64,000 bases of DNA from Elgaria multicarinata webbii (GCF_023053635.1 NC_086192.1:8915001-8979000); one strand, 5' to 3'. Positions 22,010 through 34,764 are shown, counted from the first letter of the stretch. Numbers and translations are program-made. The notes: a model not told the origin generated them from the sequence alone.

Positions 22010-24070
22010 ACAGACAAAACTATTATTATTATTATTGTTGTTGTTCTTGTTTGGTCATGCTGCCACGTTACAAAAATCTTTGGAAACGTAACCGGAGTGT
22101 TGAGTCCGCCCGTAATCTTCCTCTCTACTAGTTCGATCGGTGCTTGGTGGGTTTTTTGCCCCCATCGTAGGGCTGGGGAGGAATATTAACAGCAGCCAAC
22201 CAGACCCCGTCAGCTGCCGTGCCCCTGTTGCGAAACAAACCTCCGGGCCTTGAAAGTTGGCACCGCTTCAGAGGAGCCCTGTGCGATTTTTGGCTCGTGA
22301 GCGCCAGCAGCATACGGATGCCACCGTTTCCCCCCCCCCCCCTCTCTTTCTTCCTCTGTGTTGTCGAGTCTCTCCGAAGCAGAGAGACCCAGAGGTTTTC
22401 TCGCTGACATCACCAGGCCCCCGTGGACTTGTTAACCTCCAGTTATTGGAACAGGTAGCAGGTGGAGGCGAAACCGTTTGCTTTGCTCGGGGTGGCAAAT
22501 CTCAGACAATGTGACTTCTCTTATCTGTTCCTCTGGCCAGTGAATGTTGACTTTCTTTGACATTTTAGGGACGGTCTTTGCGGGCAGAGATGTGCGCTGC
22601 CGCTTGAGCTATGAGGCCTTTCCTTTATTATTCATCACTGTTATCATACAGTCAGAACTGCAACAAAATGTTGCAGCATATACTTTTCAATGCTCCTCTT
22701 CAGAGTTCCACCTGTCTAGTCACGCCTTCCTCCAGGATGCTAGAAACTGTAACCGGTTCATAGGACATTCCACTTTCCCCCTTGTTCCCCCTAGCCGCCC
22801 GCCCCCTGATTTTTCTTTTCTGATGATGCTTAGAAAAGCAAATTCTGGAGATCAGTGAACATACAGTTTTCTTTGGGCTGTTTTTAATTTTTGTGGGGAG
22901 GAAGTTCTGTCCCTTTGGGGGGTTGTTTTTATGTGCATGTGAAAGACAGAAAGATTAACAACTGAGTGTTTTAAAAATATATATATTTTGAGCTAAAGAT
23001 TTTGGCTTCCTCCCCAGGTCAGTAGCTGTGCATATAGTAACAGCATGTTCAGGGGATATTTCTCGAAACAACAGGGTTCCCCTGAACCTGATGTTTCCCC
23101 CTGTTTCTTCTCAGGCTCCAATCCTATCAGCACGGCGGTACTGTGTCTGCCGCTAGAAGGAATTGACGTTCCTTTGGTATTTTGCAGGATCTACCCAGTT
23201 CACAAAGTGTTCATCGGTCTTGTAAACCCAGCCCGAAGATCGTTGCAGGGCCCGGTTGTTCCGGATCTCGGCCGTGCTCAGCTCCTTTTCCCTGCAGGAT
23301 TAGTCACTCGTTGGCACCTGCTGACGGCTGTGTGAGGTTTTCTTCCTTGGCCTCCAAACCCGTCTTGCTGCTCAGACAAGAGCAGGTGCTAAAACTTTAA
23401 AGGTGCAGCTTTAAAACCCATCCTCTTTGCTTGAGGATAGATGACGTCTATCTTTCTGCCTCTCTCTCTCTTCTTAATTCTGCTTCCCGCTGTTGCTGGG
23501 AGAAACTCTCAGATACCTAGGTTGCGTTTAAATATTTCAGTTTTTTTAGGTCGAGGGGAGCGAAATCCTCGCCTCAGCTTTTGGTGAGCGCCCAAGGCAA
23601 TGCTTTAAGCTCCCCCGCGGCCCTGTTAGCGATTTGTTGTTGCTTTTATGGCAGCTGCCGCCTCAAGGGAACAGACATTTCGTTTTGCGCTGCCTTTGGG
23701 GTTGTTCTTCATGAGGTTGGGAAGGAAATCTGTTCAGAATGGCCGCCCGGAATAGCCGCCCCGGGCCGTCTCCAGGCCCGTGTCTGAGGCGGTTCGTGTC
23801 ACGGGAGGAGGAGAGGCCGAGGCAACGTCATTAACGCGGGAAGCTTTTATAGGGGGCGGCCGGCATTATCACATGACCTCTCCTGGCCTATTGGTGCCAA
23901 GGAGCTTCCTCATTGGTCTGATTGGCTTCCCTGTAGTAACATCCTTTCCCCTCGCACAGGCCGAATTCCCGCCTGACTTCCTTCAAGCTTTAGGCTTAAA
24001 GCCAGGCCCCGGGTCAAAAGCGCTTCTACAAGCCTTTTCTTTCGAAACTTTTGTCAACTTTGTTTTCATT
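22010..24070. other. PPM1D intron 2, no gene recognised
   Basis: About 2 kb with few repeats and moderate CpG. Some stretches look unique, but no exon with splice sites and known homology was seen. Inverted L2 tail scraps lie at 24070-24230. Confidence 0.5.
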
Positions 24071-24399
24071 TGTTTCTTCATTCATTCATTCAAATTATGA
24101 GTCGCCGTATAGTCGAAGCTCCCGGTCCGACATAGATAATAAAACAAATGCATAGATAATAAATCTTACGTAAGCCGCCCAGAGAGCTTCGGCTGTGGGG
24201 CGGTATACAAATGCAATTAAAATAAATCATCAAATCAGTGATAAAAACACATTTACAGCGGTGAGGTGGGCTGTCGCCGGTGACGCCATCTTTGCTTCTT
24301 CCTGGCGGACGCCATTCCCCGTCCCCTGCTCCGAAATCACCTCAGAGCGATGCTATGTGATAACATCATTCCCGGAGGATTTCTGTGAGGGAAATATTT

Positions 24400-24520
24400 A
24401 TTTATTTATTGCATTTCTATACCGCCCAATAGCTGAAGCTCTCTGGGCGGTTCATAAAATTAAGACAATTCAAAGTATAAAACAACAGTCTAAAATCATA
24501 ATATAAAATACAATATAAAA
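24400..24520 (-). mobile_element. L2-type LINE 3' tail
   Basis: (TTTA)n and ACCGCCCAATAGCTGAAGCT, read on the minus strand. Confidence 0.8.
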
Positions 24521-24649
24521 GCAATATGTCCTGCTGTAAAGAGATGTTTTTGTTGCTGGTTAAGTCCCTCTTGAAATCCCCCTAATTTTGCCATTTGCCA
24601 TTGTGCTATAAACCAGTTCATCCGACTCAAGTCCCTGGGTTGTTTAGAG

Positions 24650-24809
24650 CAGTGGTCTTCAAGTGGTGGGTCGTGTCCCCAAAAGTGGGTTGCGAGATCA
24701 GTCCGGATGGGTCGTGGCAAAGCTGTTTCTGCCATGTTGGGCAACTATGAAAGTGGGTCCCATGTCGCAGGTTGGGTGTCCTCAGGTCTGGGCCAGTTGA
24801 AGAGCACTG
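24650..24809. mobile_element. hAT-Charlie-like MITE with 8-bp target duplication
   Basis: The ends CAGTGGTCTTCAA and TTGAAGAGCACTG are inverted copies in the MER5/Charlie style. The flanks GTTTAGAG and GCTTAGGG match at 6 of 8 positions, as expected for an old hAT 8-bp duplication. Confidence 0.75.
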
Positions 24810-25282
24810 GCTTAGGGTGACGTCTGAACCTGGAACTCTGGCTTGTCTCTCCCCTGACAAGACACAGTTGGAATGGGTGGGTGTGATTTAGCAGCAGTGA
24901 CTTGTACACTGGCTTATTTGTGGTAACCCACGGTTTGAGATTTCCACAGTCATTGCCTACCCATTCTCAAACCCATCGTCAGAAACATGAGGACTAGAAA
25001 CGTGATCATTAAAACAAACGAACAAAGCGGAAATTGGGATTCAGAGGAAGCTCAATTCAGCACCTCTGCTATCCCATTTTGTGGGTATTTTGCACTCTCA
25101 TAGAACCATGACCTGCGTGCAGTTCTGGCTCTGAAGGCTGTTGTGCTTATTTGATGTAATTTTACTTTTCTTAGGAGGAGGGGGGGAAAGCTAGAAAGGA
25201 CACCAACTCCATTCTCTGTTCCCAGACCTCTGGAAGCCTTGCTGAGTGCACCATTGCTCTGAAGATTCACAAGGCACTACAC

Positions 25283-25405
25283 CAGCCTTCCTCAACCTGG
25301 GGCGCTCCAGATGTGTTGGACTACAACTCCCAGAATGCCGCTGGCTGGGGCATTCTGGGAGATGCAGTCCAACACATCTGGAGCACCCCAGGTTGAGGAA
25401 GGCTG
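25283..25405. mobile_element. Palindromic hAT-type MITE, 8-bp target duplication
   Basis: CAGCCTTCCTCAACCTGGGG is mirrored by CCCCAGGTTGAGGAAGGCTG, and the two arms pair to the centre. The flanks CACTACAC and CACTGCAC match at 7 of 8. It lies 500 bp before PPM1D exon 3. Confidence 0.88.
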
Positions 25406-25838
25406 CACTGCACGCACATTTTAAGGCTTTGTCTTCAGAACATTAAGGGCTAGAAACATTATTTTTTTAATTTAAAAAGCTGAGATGCCCAGAATTCTAA
25501 AGTCCAACATTTCAGCAGCACAGTTGGGCAATCCTGCGATACTCACAGCCCCGAAGGCTGTGAACATATTCCAACAACGCTAATTAAAAATTACAGAAAC
25601 AGAACTGAATTCCCTTTGCCTCTATCTGTCTACTCTCCCTTGATGATTTCCTCTGTGTTGAAGTTTGCATTGTAAACTCCTCTGGGCAGGGATCAGTGTG
25701 TGGGTGTTACTTTCTAAAGTCCTCTGCCCATTGACGGCACCATGGTTATTATGGGGTGTTCTCCACAACAGGAAGCCATGTTACAAATCTGTTTTAATAA
25801 ATTGAGGTACTAGTAAATATCCATTTCGTTTTAACTGA

Positions 25839-26042
<204 letters not shown>

Positions 26043-26230
26043 TAGTCTTAGTTATGTGTTCCTTGATTACATTTCTGTACCCGATTGGCCAGACAAAGCA
26101 GACGATATCGGTAGCGGAGATTTAACTTGGCTGCAAGGACTGATGTCGGCAAGGTTATCTTTTGGGGGAAAAGGGAGGAACACATGCATTCCGCAGTTGC
26201 TGGGGGACATGGGTAGGAGGGTGCTGTTGC

Positions 26231-26554
26231 ACCATGTCCTCTGGGAAGAATTTACTTCAGGCAGCGAAAACTAGATTAACAGCGGTTACCCAGAGGACCG
26301 TCTCTGCTGCTGCTCCCAGACTGGAATGGCCTGCCGGGAGACATCCGCCAACTCAATAGTTTTTCTGAATATAAAGAATCAATAAAGAGTGATCTCTTCC
26401 GGCAGGCCTACCCAGTCGAATTTTAAGATCTCCGGCTGGCTGTTATTTTAATCATGTATTAGATTTTAGATGTTTTAATCAGTTTTATGTATTTTATAAT
26501 GTTTTGTATTCTGTGTTGTTCCCTGCCTCAATCCAGAGGGAGAGGTGGGTAATA

Positions 26555-26560
<6 letters not shown>
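26231..26560 (+). mobile_element. L2-type LINE 3' end
   Basis: It starts in GGGAAGAATTTACTTCAGGC (ORF2 C-terminal region) and ends at CTCAATCCAGAGGGAGAGGT before a TTA run. It is the same subfamily as 3565-4125, which is in reverse. Confidence 0.75.
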
Positions 26561-26564
<4 letters not shown>

Positions 26565-26585
<21 letters not shown>

Positions 26586-27370
26586 TTTATTTATATAGCA
26601 CCATCAATGTACATGGTGCTGTACAGAGTAAAACAGTAAATAGCAAGACCCTGCCGCATAGGCTTACATTCTAATAAAATCATAGTAAAACAATAAGGAG
26701 GGGAAGAGAATGCAAACAGGCACAGGGTAGGGTAAACAGGCACTGGGTAGGGTAAAACTAACAGTATAAAGTCAGAACAAAATCAAGTTTTAAAAGCTTT
26801 AGGAAAAAGAAAGGTTTTTAGCTGAGCTTTAAAAGCTGCGGTTGAACTTGTAGTTCTCAAATGTTCTGGAAGAGCGTTCCAGGTGTAAGGGGCAGCAGAA
26901 GAAAGTGGACGAAGCCGAGCAAGGGAAGGAGAGGGCCTTGGGCAGGCGAGAAACATGGCATCAGAGGAGCGAAGAGCACGAGCGGGGCAATAGTGTGAGA
27001 TGAGAGAGGAGAGATAGGAAGGAGCAAGACAGTGAAAAGCTTTGAAGATCAACAGGAGAAGTTTATATTGGATTCGGAAGCCAATGAAGAGATTTCAGAA
27101 GTGGAGTGACATGGTCAGAGCGACGAGCCAAGAAGATGATCTTAGCAGCAGAGTGGTGGACAGAAACCAACGGACTGATGTGAGAAGAAGGAAGGCCAGT
27201 GAGAAGAAGGTTGCAGTAGTCCAACCGAGAAATAACCAATGCATGAACAAGAGTCTCGGCAGAAGAGACAGACAAAAATGATCGAATCCTGGCAATATTA
27301 TACAGGAAAAAACGACAGGATTTAGCTAATGCCTCGATATGAGGAATAAAGGAGAGCGAGGAATCTCTCT
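26565..27370 (-). mobile_element. L2-type LINE, longest ORF2 remnant in window
   Basis: The minus strand encodes IEALAKSCRFFLYNIARIRS, then SRLDYCNLLLTGLPSSHISP and LLKSLHWLPNPI, continuing in a second frame with KAFHCLAPSYLSSLISHYCP and LKTFLFPKAFKT. This is the reverse-transcriptase C-terminal part of an L2-type ORF2, about 0.8 kb, 5'-truncated. Confidence 0.85.
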
Positions 27371-28009
27371 TGATGATGATGATGATGATGTCCTGCTTTG
27401 TTGGTCCCTGGCCGATGGCTGGTTGGCCACTGCGAACAGAGTGCTGGACTAGATGGACCCTGGGTCTGATCCTGCACGGCACTACTTATGTTCTTATATT
27501 CTTAAGGAGCCAACTGAGCACTGGCGCTGTTGATGTTGCGCAATTGTAAACCAATGCTTGCTCTACATCAGTAGTGCGTGCTTGTGTGCCAGGTTTTCCG
27601 AGAAACTCGCCGTGCCAGCAAGCGCTTTTGATGTTGCGCAAGCGTTGGTTTGCGCTAGTGCGTTGCCAATACCTCTGGCGCACGGATGCTGTTGAGTCCT
27701 CCTCCCCTATGGCTCTACGCTTTGTGGGAGTAAGCGCTTCGCTTCGCTCACAGGCGCTGTAGTAAGGAAGAATGGGAGACCACGGTTAAACCCATTCTGC
27801 TTTTGGAAGACAAGTGCTAACCATAGTTTCCCTGATCCAGACATGGGGATGAACCGTGGATTGGACTAAGTTGTGAGCCAGTGGTAAAGTTGTGCGTTCA
27901 GAGAAGCGAAGGGAGGGCGTGATGATCGTCTGAGTTGAGTCCCTGTGTCCAAACAAAGAGGATTGTGGGAACACCTCTCTGTTCGATGCCCTTGGCCTTT
28001 AAGGTCTGA

Positions 28010-28625
28010 AGTGAACCGCCCAGAGAGCTCCGGCTATTGGGCGGTATAGAAATGTAATTAATAAGTAAATAAATTAAATAAATGGTCTTAGATGGCTTAC
28101 CCCAACTTGGTCCCCTCTCAATGTATTGGACTGCCACACCAATCATTCTCAGGGATAATGGTCATTGCAATCCAACATGTCGGATGACAGGGCGAGTCTG
28201 GTCTAAGACCTTTTTACACAGGCTTTTTAATGTAGCTGGTTTTATATTGCTGTTTTAACTTTTTAATGTTTTAAATTTATGCTTGTTATATTTTATGGTT
28301 TTTAATTGTGCGCTGCCCAGAGAGCTTCGGCTGATGGGCAGTATAAAAATGTAATAAAAATAAATAAATAAATAAATAAGAAAGACGTGGTCTTCTTACG
28401 GTCCAAGGCAGGGCCTCATTGGGGGTGGCACCACAGCTCTGGAATACTCTCACACCCTCTCCGTGCTGCCTATTCGTTACCCATTTAAAAATGCTCCTTT
28501 TTTCAATAGGCTTTCAACGTTTAATTTTTATTAACGCACAGCTACTGCTGGTTTTTACGCTGCCGCTTTTGCTTTTAATTGTTCTTGTTGTTATTTTTTT
28601 TTCTTTCCCCAAAAAACAGTGACCA
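28010..28625 (+). mobile_element. Cluster of L2-type LINE tails
   Basis: Tail-only copies end at GGGCGGTATAGAAATGTAAT (28010-28085) and GGGCAGTATAAAAATGTAAT (28190-28380). A decayed ORF2 end (GGTGGCACCACAGCTCTGGA) follows at 28385-28625. Confidence 0.7.
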
Positions 28626-28629
28626 CACA

Positions 28630-29670
28630 AAAACCTGCCTTTTGGACTTTCTGCTGTCATGAAGCCTCTCTGAGCGAGTGTGCTCTGTGAGCAGAAAAGC
28701 CGGGTGTGAATAATATTATATGGATAAGATCCGGCAACATTGACTGGGATCCTGTTCTCGCTCCCACTGCTAAGAGAGTGTAGCTCTACTTACGGATGCT
28801 TCTAACGGGGAACAGGGGGAGGTGGCTTCCCCCAATTTCCCTCTCCTCTCTACACTTGTGGTGTCCCTGAAAATCTGTTCTGGACAGCTGGGGGAACCTC
28901 TGGACCAGTAGAAGGTAGAAATCGGTGAAAATTGCCTCCCTCCTTCTACCGGTGGCGGATGGGATCTCTTGATCAATCCCAGCCCATTCCATAAATGGAA
29001 AGGCTCCTTCCCAGATGCCTAGTTAGGATCCAAGCCATGGTTTGCATCCGAACCCCAGGATCTGTGCCTCTCCGCTCTTTGGTTTCTTTTCTCTCGTTTC
29101 CCCGGGCTGCGTTACCGTTTGGCAACCTTTGAGTGCCTGCCGGGTCTCTCTGGAACGGCAAATTGACTGGTCTTGAGTGTGCTGCTCTTGCGGTGCGGCT
29201 GAGTGCCAAAGGGGAGGAAGGCCAGCTGTTCCACCCCTGCCATTTCTGGGGCTCAGGTGGCAAACAGGCTTTCGCTGTCTCCATTGGGGAAAAAGGCGCC
29301 GCGCTCCGCTTGTGGGTGGCAAACTGCCCCTGTGCATGACGTGTCGCTACCCTCTAAGCTGTTCGGTTGTCATCTTGGCTTCAGGCTATATTGGCTGAGT
29401 CCCAGGATTGCTGCTGTCGTTGGCGCTCCGTCCTAAATAGCAAGGAAGAGTGTACAATCCAGACACAGCCCAGTCTGTGCTGAGGGCGGGCAGCCGCCTC
29501 GTCTGCCCTCAGAGGATAAAAGGCTCCCTAGCCCTGCTGTGCACTGACTGGCAGCAGGATTTCAGAATGGGGTCTTTCATGACCCCTAAGTGGAGAGGCC
29601 GAGGAGCCAAGCTGGGAGCTCCTGCGTGTGAAGCTAATGGCTTCTGGCTTGGATCGCAAAGCATTGTATG
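28630..29670. other. PPM1D intron 3, no gene recognised
   Basis: Unique-looking intron sequence. Overlapping minus-strand frames near 28970-29337 are open but show no family pattern, splice context or codon signature. Confidence 0.5.
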
Positions 29671-29678
29671 ATAAGTAA

Positions 29679-29844
29679 GGCCCCGTTCAGAAGACACCTT
29701 AAACCACGGCCTTAACCACGGTGGTTAAGCCAGAAAGCCAGGCCGTGTTCCGAAGACACCTTAAACCACAGCTTTAACCGTGGTGACTAAGGCCTTATTC
29801 ACCGTGGTTAAAGCCGTGGTTTAAGGTGTCTTCTGAACGGGGCC
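29679..29844. mobile_element. hAT-like MITE with duplicated left end
   Basis: GGCCCCGTTCAGAAGACACC is mirrored by GGTGTCTTCTGAACGGGGCC, both 20 bases exact. A second, diverged left end (GGCCGTGTTCCGAAGACACC) lies inside at 29741. Confidence 0.82.
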
Positions 29845-29849
29845 TAAAT

Positions 29850-31275
29850 GAAATAGCGTGAAGACTGGATAGGTTCTCTCCCGCCTCACCATTTGATAAG
29901 GCCAAGGGATGTTGATGAAGGTGATAGAAAATTCCTGTAGGAAATCCCAACGTAAAATGGGTGTTGACCACACTGGAGGTGCACGCCCACCCCGGTCTAC
30001 AGTCTTCCATTTTGCTTGTCATGCACTTTCCAGGCCTCGCCGGTGCCGTGGTGGATGTGAAACTCCTCTTTTCCCATGCGCGTTACATGCTCGTTCCCTC
30101 CTCCCCCCTCCCCGATGAGTTCAGTTTCCCCCACTTCCTCCTCAGAAGTGTTGCACATTATCTTCCTCCCAGGGTGCCCGGAGTAATATTGCAGGCTTGT
30201 GTTCCTGCCCACGGGAGATCGTTTTAATAGGCGGTGCGGGGAGGCGATGGGAGGGAAGCCTGAAATGGCAAAGGCGGGCCTGAACTGTGCATGGTTTGGG
30301 AACACCATTGTCAGAAGAGCGCACCATGAAAAAAATGGCTTCCCCCTGGTGCCTATTGTAAGGAAATGAAAGCCAGATGGACACTAGCAGATGGTTAGTG
30401 TTTTAATTATACACTTTGTCGAGTTAAGTTAACCCTTCCCTCCTCTCTGGTTTGCCGTGGGATCGGGAAACGCCGGGCCGCCGTTATTGCCTGGGAATTA
30501 GGGAATCCTCCTGGGTTCCAGTCTCAGCCTCTGGTCTTCGATTAGTGCTGCGCCAAAGAGAGTGTGTATTTTACACCTTCGCTTCCCAACAGAGCTTTTG
30601 TCTCTTGGTCTTCGGTTGAAAGTGTTGTGGCTGAAGGCCCTCGCTTAGGACGTGCGTCCGATCGCAAGTGGCGCGCCGCAGAGGGACAGAAGCCACGTTC
30701 GGGAGGACGTTCAAATAGGGAACGCCAGGCTTGCGAGATCTCCCTTGTTTTTTATTTGAACCCTAACCAAAGCCAGGTGCAAAATGGCGGCCTGGGGTGG
30801 AGCCGGGTGCAAAATGGCAGCTCGGGGTGGGGTGGAGCCTGTTCCCCCCTGAGCCATGTGTGGTAAGAGCGTCTGTGTAGTTTAAAGACTTAGTAAATTT
30901 CTCACAATATACTCGGATGACTTGCATATACAAGTACAAATCTGCATCAAAATTACTACAGGCCATAATATGGAGGTCAGGAAGTCTGTCAGGACGGCTG
31001 TGCCCATTTTACAGGTGGGATGGCTGAGGATGGGTCACAACAGCTTGTCCAAGCTTTGCCCAGTGGTCTGGCTGATACAGCCTGTGCATGCACGCACACA
31101 CACACACACACACACACAGAGGTTCCTGGGAAGGTGTGGAATTGTGGGATAGCGTTCTGCAAAGGTGTAGAAATAAGTGCTAGTTGTTCGAACTAGTGGA
31201 GGTGTTTAGCTTGCCACAATTTGCTGGTTTTTTTTTTTTAAAAAAGAGTCTTTCCCTTTTCTTTCAAGTCTGCTT
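29850..31275. other. PPM1D intron 3, no gene recognised
   Basis: Mixed intron sequence. It includes a repeated AAATGGCGGCCTGGGGTGGA-type unit near 30780-30840, an (AC)n run at 31090-31120 and an A/T tract near 31230. No exon is recognised. Confidence 0.5.
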
Positions 31276-31277
31276 TA

Positions 31278-31655
31278 ATTGAGTGGTGGGAGATTTAGGA
31301 CAAATAAAAGGAACTACTTCTTCACACAGCGCAGAGTAAAATTATGGAACTCACTACCACAAGATGTAGTGATGGCCACCAATCTGGATGGGTTTAAAAG
31401 GGGGTTGGATAAATTCCTGGAGGCGAAGGCTATCCATGGCTACTAGCCCTGATGGTTGTGTGCCATCTCCAGTATTCGAGGCAATAAGCCTGTGTGCACC
31501 AGTTGCTGGGGACCATGGGCGGGAGGGTGCTGTTGCACCATGTCCTACTTGTCCATCACTGGCCGATGGCTGGTTGGCCACTGTGGGAACAGAGTGCTGG
31601 ACTAGATGGACCCTTGGTCTGATCCAGCATCAGGGTACTTCTTCCGTTCTTAACT
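31278..31655 (+). mobile_element. CR1-like LINE 3' end (family A)
   Basis: The ORF2 end reads WNSLPQDVVMATNLDGFKRG, then FLEAKAIHGY and a stop. The 3'UTR GAGTGCTGGACTAGATGGAC follows, to TCTTCCGTTCTTAA. This is the reference copy for family A here. Confidence 0.85.
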
Positions 31656-32089
31656 GTTGCTGTAGTCGGGTCTGTTTTCAAGCACAATGGTGTAAATTGG
31701 GGAGTGTTTACCGTGTGCGCGCGTGCAAAAGCTGCGCATATACTCCCACAGAGGTCTGAGGCCTAGATATTGCAGATGCGGGACACCCATGTCTTAGCAG
31801 TACCACTTCTATCTGTCGACACGCTTCGGATGCGCCTGGCCGAGGCTTTTGTGGCGCCATTACCTTACCTCAAGCACGACATTTTCTGAGGGGTTCCAGA
31901 TCACTTCCTCCAGTGTTTCCCCTTTGCATCTTCCATCTTTTCTTCTTTTTCCAAACCAGCTAAGGAAGAAAAGATGGAATAATGAGTTGCATGGTGTCTT
32001 CTCCTGGTTCGAGCCAGAATCCTTCCGTCTGGAAAAATCCTTGTGTTTCCTCCATACAAATATATATAGAGAAATCTGCTCTTTTGTTA

Positions 32090-32275
32090 AAGTGTTCGCT
32101 TTTATTTTAGGATTTATCTTGTTGTAAGTCGCCTTGCGAGGGCTCCTCTCCTGAAAGGCGGCCTAGGAGGATTTTAAATAAATGAAGGCACAATCCTATG
32201 CATGATTAGACAATAAAAAGGCCTTCATCTCCCAGCCTGCCCCAGCCACCATGGCTGGATTGTGTCCTTATTAAA
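32090..32275 (+). mobile_element. LINE tail followed by palindromic MITE scrap
   Basis: GTTGTAAGTCGCCTTGCGAG to ATTTTAAATAAATGAA is a LINE tail. AAGGCACAATCCTATGCATG to GATTGTGTCCTT is a shortened copy of the 18576 MITE family. Confidence 0.6.
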
Positions 32276-33004
32276 TAAGTGTCAAGGAGACGTTTTCTGT
32301 GTGGAGGGATTTTTTATTCTTGTACGGTGGGGCATTCGATTATGGGAGCCCCCACCTGAAGAGGTATAGCCCAGGTTCAGGCTTTGCCACCTCAGCGAGA
32401 ACTAGGCCGAAGCTGTGTTTCTGAAATTCACCTCAGTCTGGGCCTACTCCCAGGATATATCCTCGTCTTGTGTGTGTATCTTCCTGCTAAAGCTCTTCCT
32501 CCCCATTCTGGGACTGTCTCTCCCATCTCTGACTGAAATTGCTTTTTATTCGCCTCTCTCTGGAAACTAACGCGCTGCAGACATAATCGAAAGCAGAACG
32601 AGCGGCGTCTGGTTCTGAGTAAAGCTTTGGGCCTGTGCTTCCTCGTTCTGAATTTATGTTGCTCTCCCTCGGACACACGCGGATCTGTTTACCTTGCCGG
32701 AAATATCTCTATTTCTTTCTCTTTTTTGGCCCCCTTTCTCCACATCTAGAGGCCTCTTGTATTTGGTACATGTACTTTTTCCTTAAGAGGTTTTTCTTTC
32801 TTGCTCATCTACGACAAGCAAGAAGTGCCTCGTTGCCTGTCGCACCCTTCTTTTCCGTGGGCCGCAGTTTCTCTGTAATGTTCGCTGCTGTTTTTGCATC
32901 GCTAACAATGTGTCCCAACTCTGAGAAATCGTTTATTTACTGCATTTCTATCCTGCTCTTCTTTTGATGTTCACCCCCCTCCAATTAATCCTCAGCAGCA
33001 ACAA

Positions 33005-33398
33005 GAGAGACTGAAAGAACTGGGCATGTTTAGCCTGGAGAAGAGAAGATTGAGGGGAGACATGATAGCAGTCTTCAAATACTTAAAAGGTTGTCACACA
33101 GAGGAGGGCCAGGATCTCTTCTCGATCCTCCCAGAGTGCAGGACACGGAATAACAGGCTCAAGTTACAGGAAGCCAGATTCCGGCTGGACATCAGGAAAA
33201 ACTTCCTGACTGTTAGAGCAGTGCGATGGTGGAATCAGTTACCTAGGGAGGTTGTGGGCTCTCCCACATTAGAGGCCTTCAAGAGGCAGCTGGACAACCA
33301 TCTGTCAGGGATGCTTTAGGGTGGATTCCTGCATTGAGCAGGAGGTTGGACTAGATGGCCTTGGAGGCCCCTTCCAACTCTGCTATTCTGTGATTCTA
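33005..33398 (+). mobile_element. CR1 LINE 3' end (family B)
   Basis: One open frame encodes [20 protein letters not shown], then NRLKLQEARFRLDIRKNFLT and WNQLPREVVGSPTLEAFKRQ, the CR1 ORF2 C-terminus, followed by a 3'UTR ending TGCTATTCTGTGATTCTA. Confidence 0.9.
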
Positions 33399-33399
33399 A

Positions 33400-33545
33400 C
33401 CCTGTGAGGTAGGTTAGGCTGAGAGACAGAGAGAGAGTGGCTTGCTCAGAGGCACCCAGTAAGCTGAGTGGGGATTCGAACCCAGGTCTCACCAGGCCTA
33501 GTCCCACGTTCCTACCTACTACGCCACACTGGCTCTCTTGCCAGT
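33400..33545 (-). mobile_element. tRNA-derived SINE
   Basis: CCCTGTGAGGTAGGTTAGGC, then GGGGATTCGAACCCAGGTCT (B box in reverse) to CGCCACACTGGCTCTCTT. It abuts the CR1 end. Confidence 0.8.
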
Positions 33546-33566
33546 AACCTTATCAAAACTCATTTT

Positions 33567-33780
33567 GGGCCTGTTCAGACAACACGCTAAGCCATGGTTA
33601 GGCCACTAACCCTTTTGCAGCAAATGGTTAGCGAGCGGGTTTAAGTTGTGATTCTGTAGCCACCATGGTTAGGAATGGTTCACGTGACATGCCAAGTCAT
33701 GGTTCACGCGACATGCTAAGCCATAATGTTTATCTCTAAATGTTTAAACGCCGTGGCTTAGCGTGTCATCTGAACAGGGT
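33567..33780. mobile_element. hAT-like MITE (AACACGCTAAGCCATGG family)
   Basis: GGGCCTGTTCAGACAACACG at the left mirrors AGCGTGTCATCTGAACAGGG at the right. Same family as 218-413. Confidence 0.8.
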
Positions 33781-33789
33781 CATTGTTTC

Positions 33790-34500
33790 CCTCCTCCCTG
33801 CTCCACCCTCGTACATCTCGTTCTCGTCAAGCCTTCTCCCTGACACACTAGCTTTCTGTGCACGGGGAATCTTTGTGTATGAGGAAACATTCAGCCCTGT
33901 GAATCTCTTCCTCTAGTTTGAATTGGAACAGCCCAGAGCCAGGGAGGCGATATCAGTCACTGGTGCCTTTATTGTCCTCTCAACTCGCCCAACCTGATAA
34001 ATCGGTTGGCGACGTAACGCTGCCGTGTGTTTTGTGCCAGGGGAGGGTTGGTGAAATGCCAGCAGCGTGCCGTGACCCGGAAAACCTCATCAAATGCGTT
34101 TATAGGCGCTGTCGAAATGACAGCTACGGTGACTCACTTATATTGACGGCGGGAATGTTGCCGCGCGCGAAGCACTTGCGGTTCAGGCATTATGCTGGGA
34201 CGGGCGGACTTCATGCTTGTAGCACTGGCTTCGTTTTCCCCGCCCGGGAACGCATGAAACCCACCAACTGGCGTAAAAGACAAGCGCTTAAAATGGAAGA
34301 ATTCTGCACCCAGCAGTTTCTTTTGAGAACTCCGTGAACCTCGCAGTCCGTCCACACAAAATCCCTCTCTTGGTTGCCCCAAACTTTCTTCATTTCGGTC
34401 GTACGGTTCGCATCTCCTCCTCCTCTTCCTCACCGTTGTCTGGGCCAGGGCGGGAGGCCGGGGAACAAGCACCTTGGAACGGTAAAGAGCAGGAACAACT
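33790..34500. other. PPM1D intron 3, no gene recognised
   Basis: Moderately CpG-containing intron sequence. A 139-codon + frame (33918-34337) is open but has no recognisable family pattern or splice context. Confidence 0.45.
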
Positions 34501-34507
34501 TCATGAG

Positions 34508-34718
34508 TAGGGTGACCCTATGGAAAGGAGGACAGGGCTCCTGTGTCTTTAACAGTTGTATTGGAAAGGGAATTTCAGCAGGTGTCATTTGTATGCCTGC
34601 AGCACCTGGTGAAATGCCCTCTTCATCACAACAGTGAAAAGCTGCATGAGCCTTGCCCTCTTTTGTATCTGGTCACTCTAGTATAGCTCCTGCAGTTTTA
34701 ACTGTTGTGATGAAGTGG
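34508..34718. mobile_element. Foldback MITE, partial, with flipped centre
   Basis: The left arm is as at 7681 and 45515. From about 34640 the central piece (GCCCTCTTTTGTATCTGGTC then ACTCTAGTATAGCTCCTGCA) runs in the opposite orientation to the other two copies, and the right arm stops early. Confidence 0.75.
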
Positions 34719-34764
34719 GGATAGATATATGACATGGTTTGGCTACCTGGGGGGGGGATCCTTT

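Larger units (their letters stand above)
26190..27505. mobile_element. CR1-like 3' end split by L2 sequence
   Basis: Family A CR1-like sequence runs to about 26245 (GTTGCACCATGTCCTCTGGG) and resumes at 27388 (GTCCTGCTTTGTTGGTCCCT) through CTGGACTAGATGGACCCTGG to 27505. Two L2-type pieces lie between. Confidence 0.7.

Noticed and set aside
33918-34337. 139-residue + strand ORF in intron 3
   Set aside because: No family pattern; the length is compatible with chance in moderately GC-rich sequence, and no splice sites frame it.
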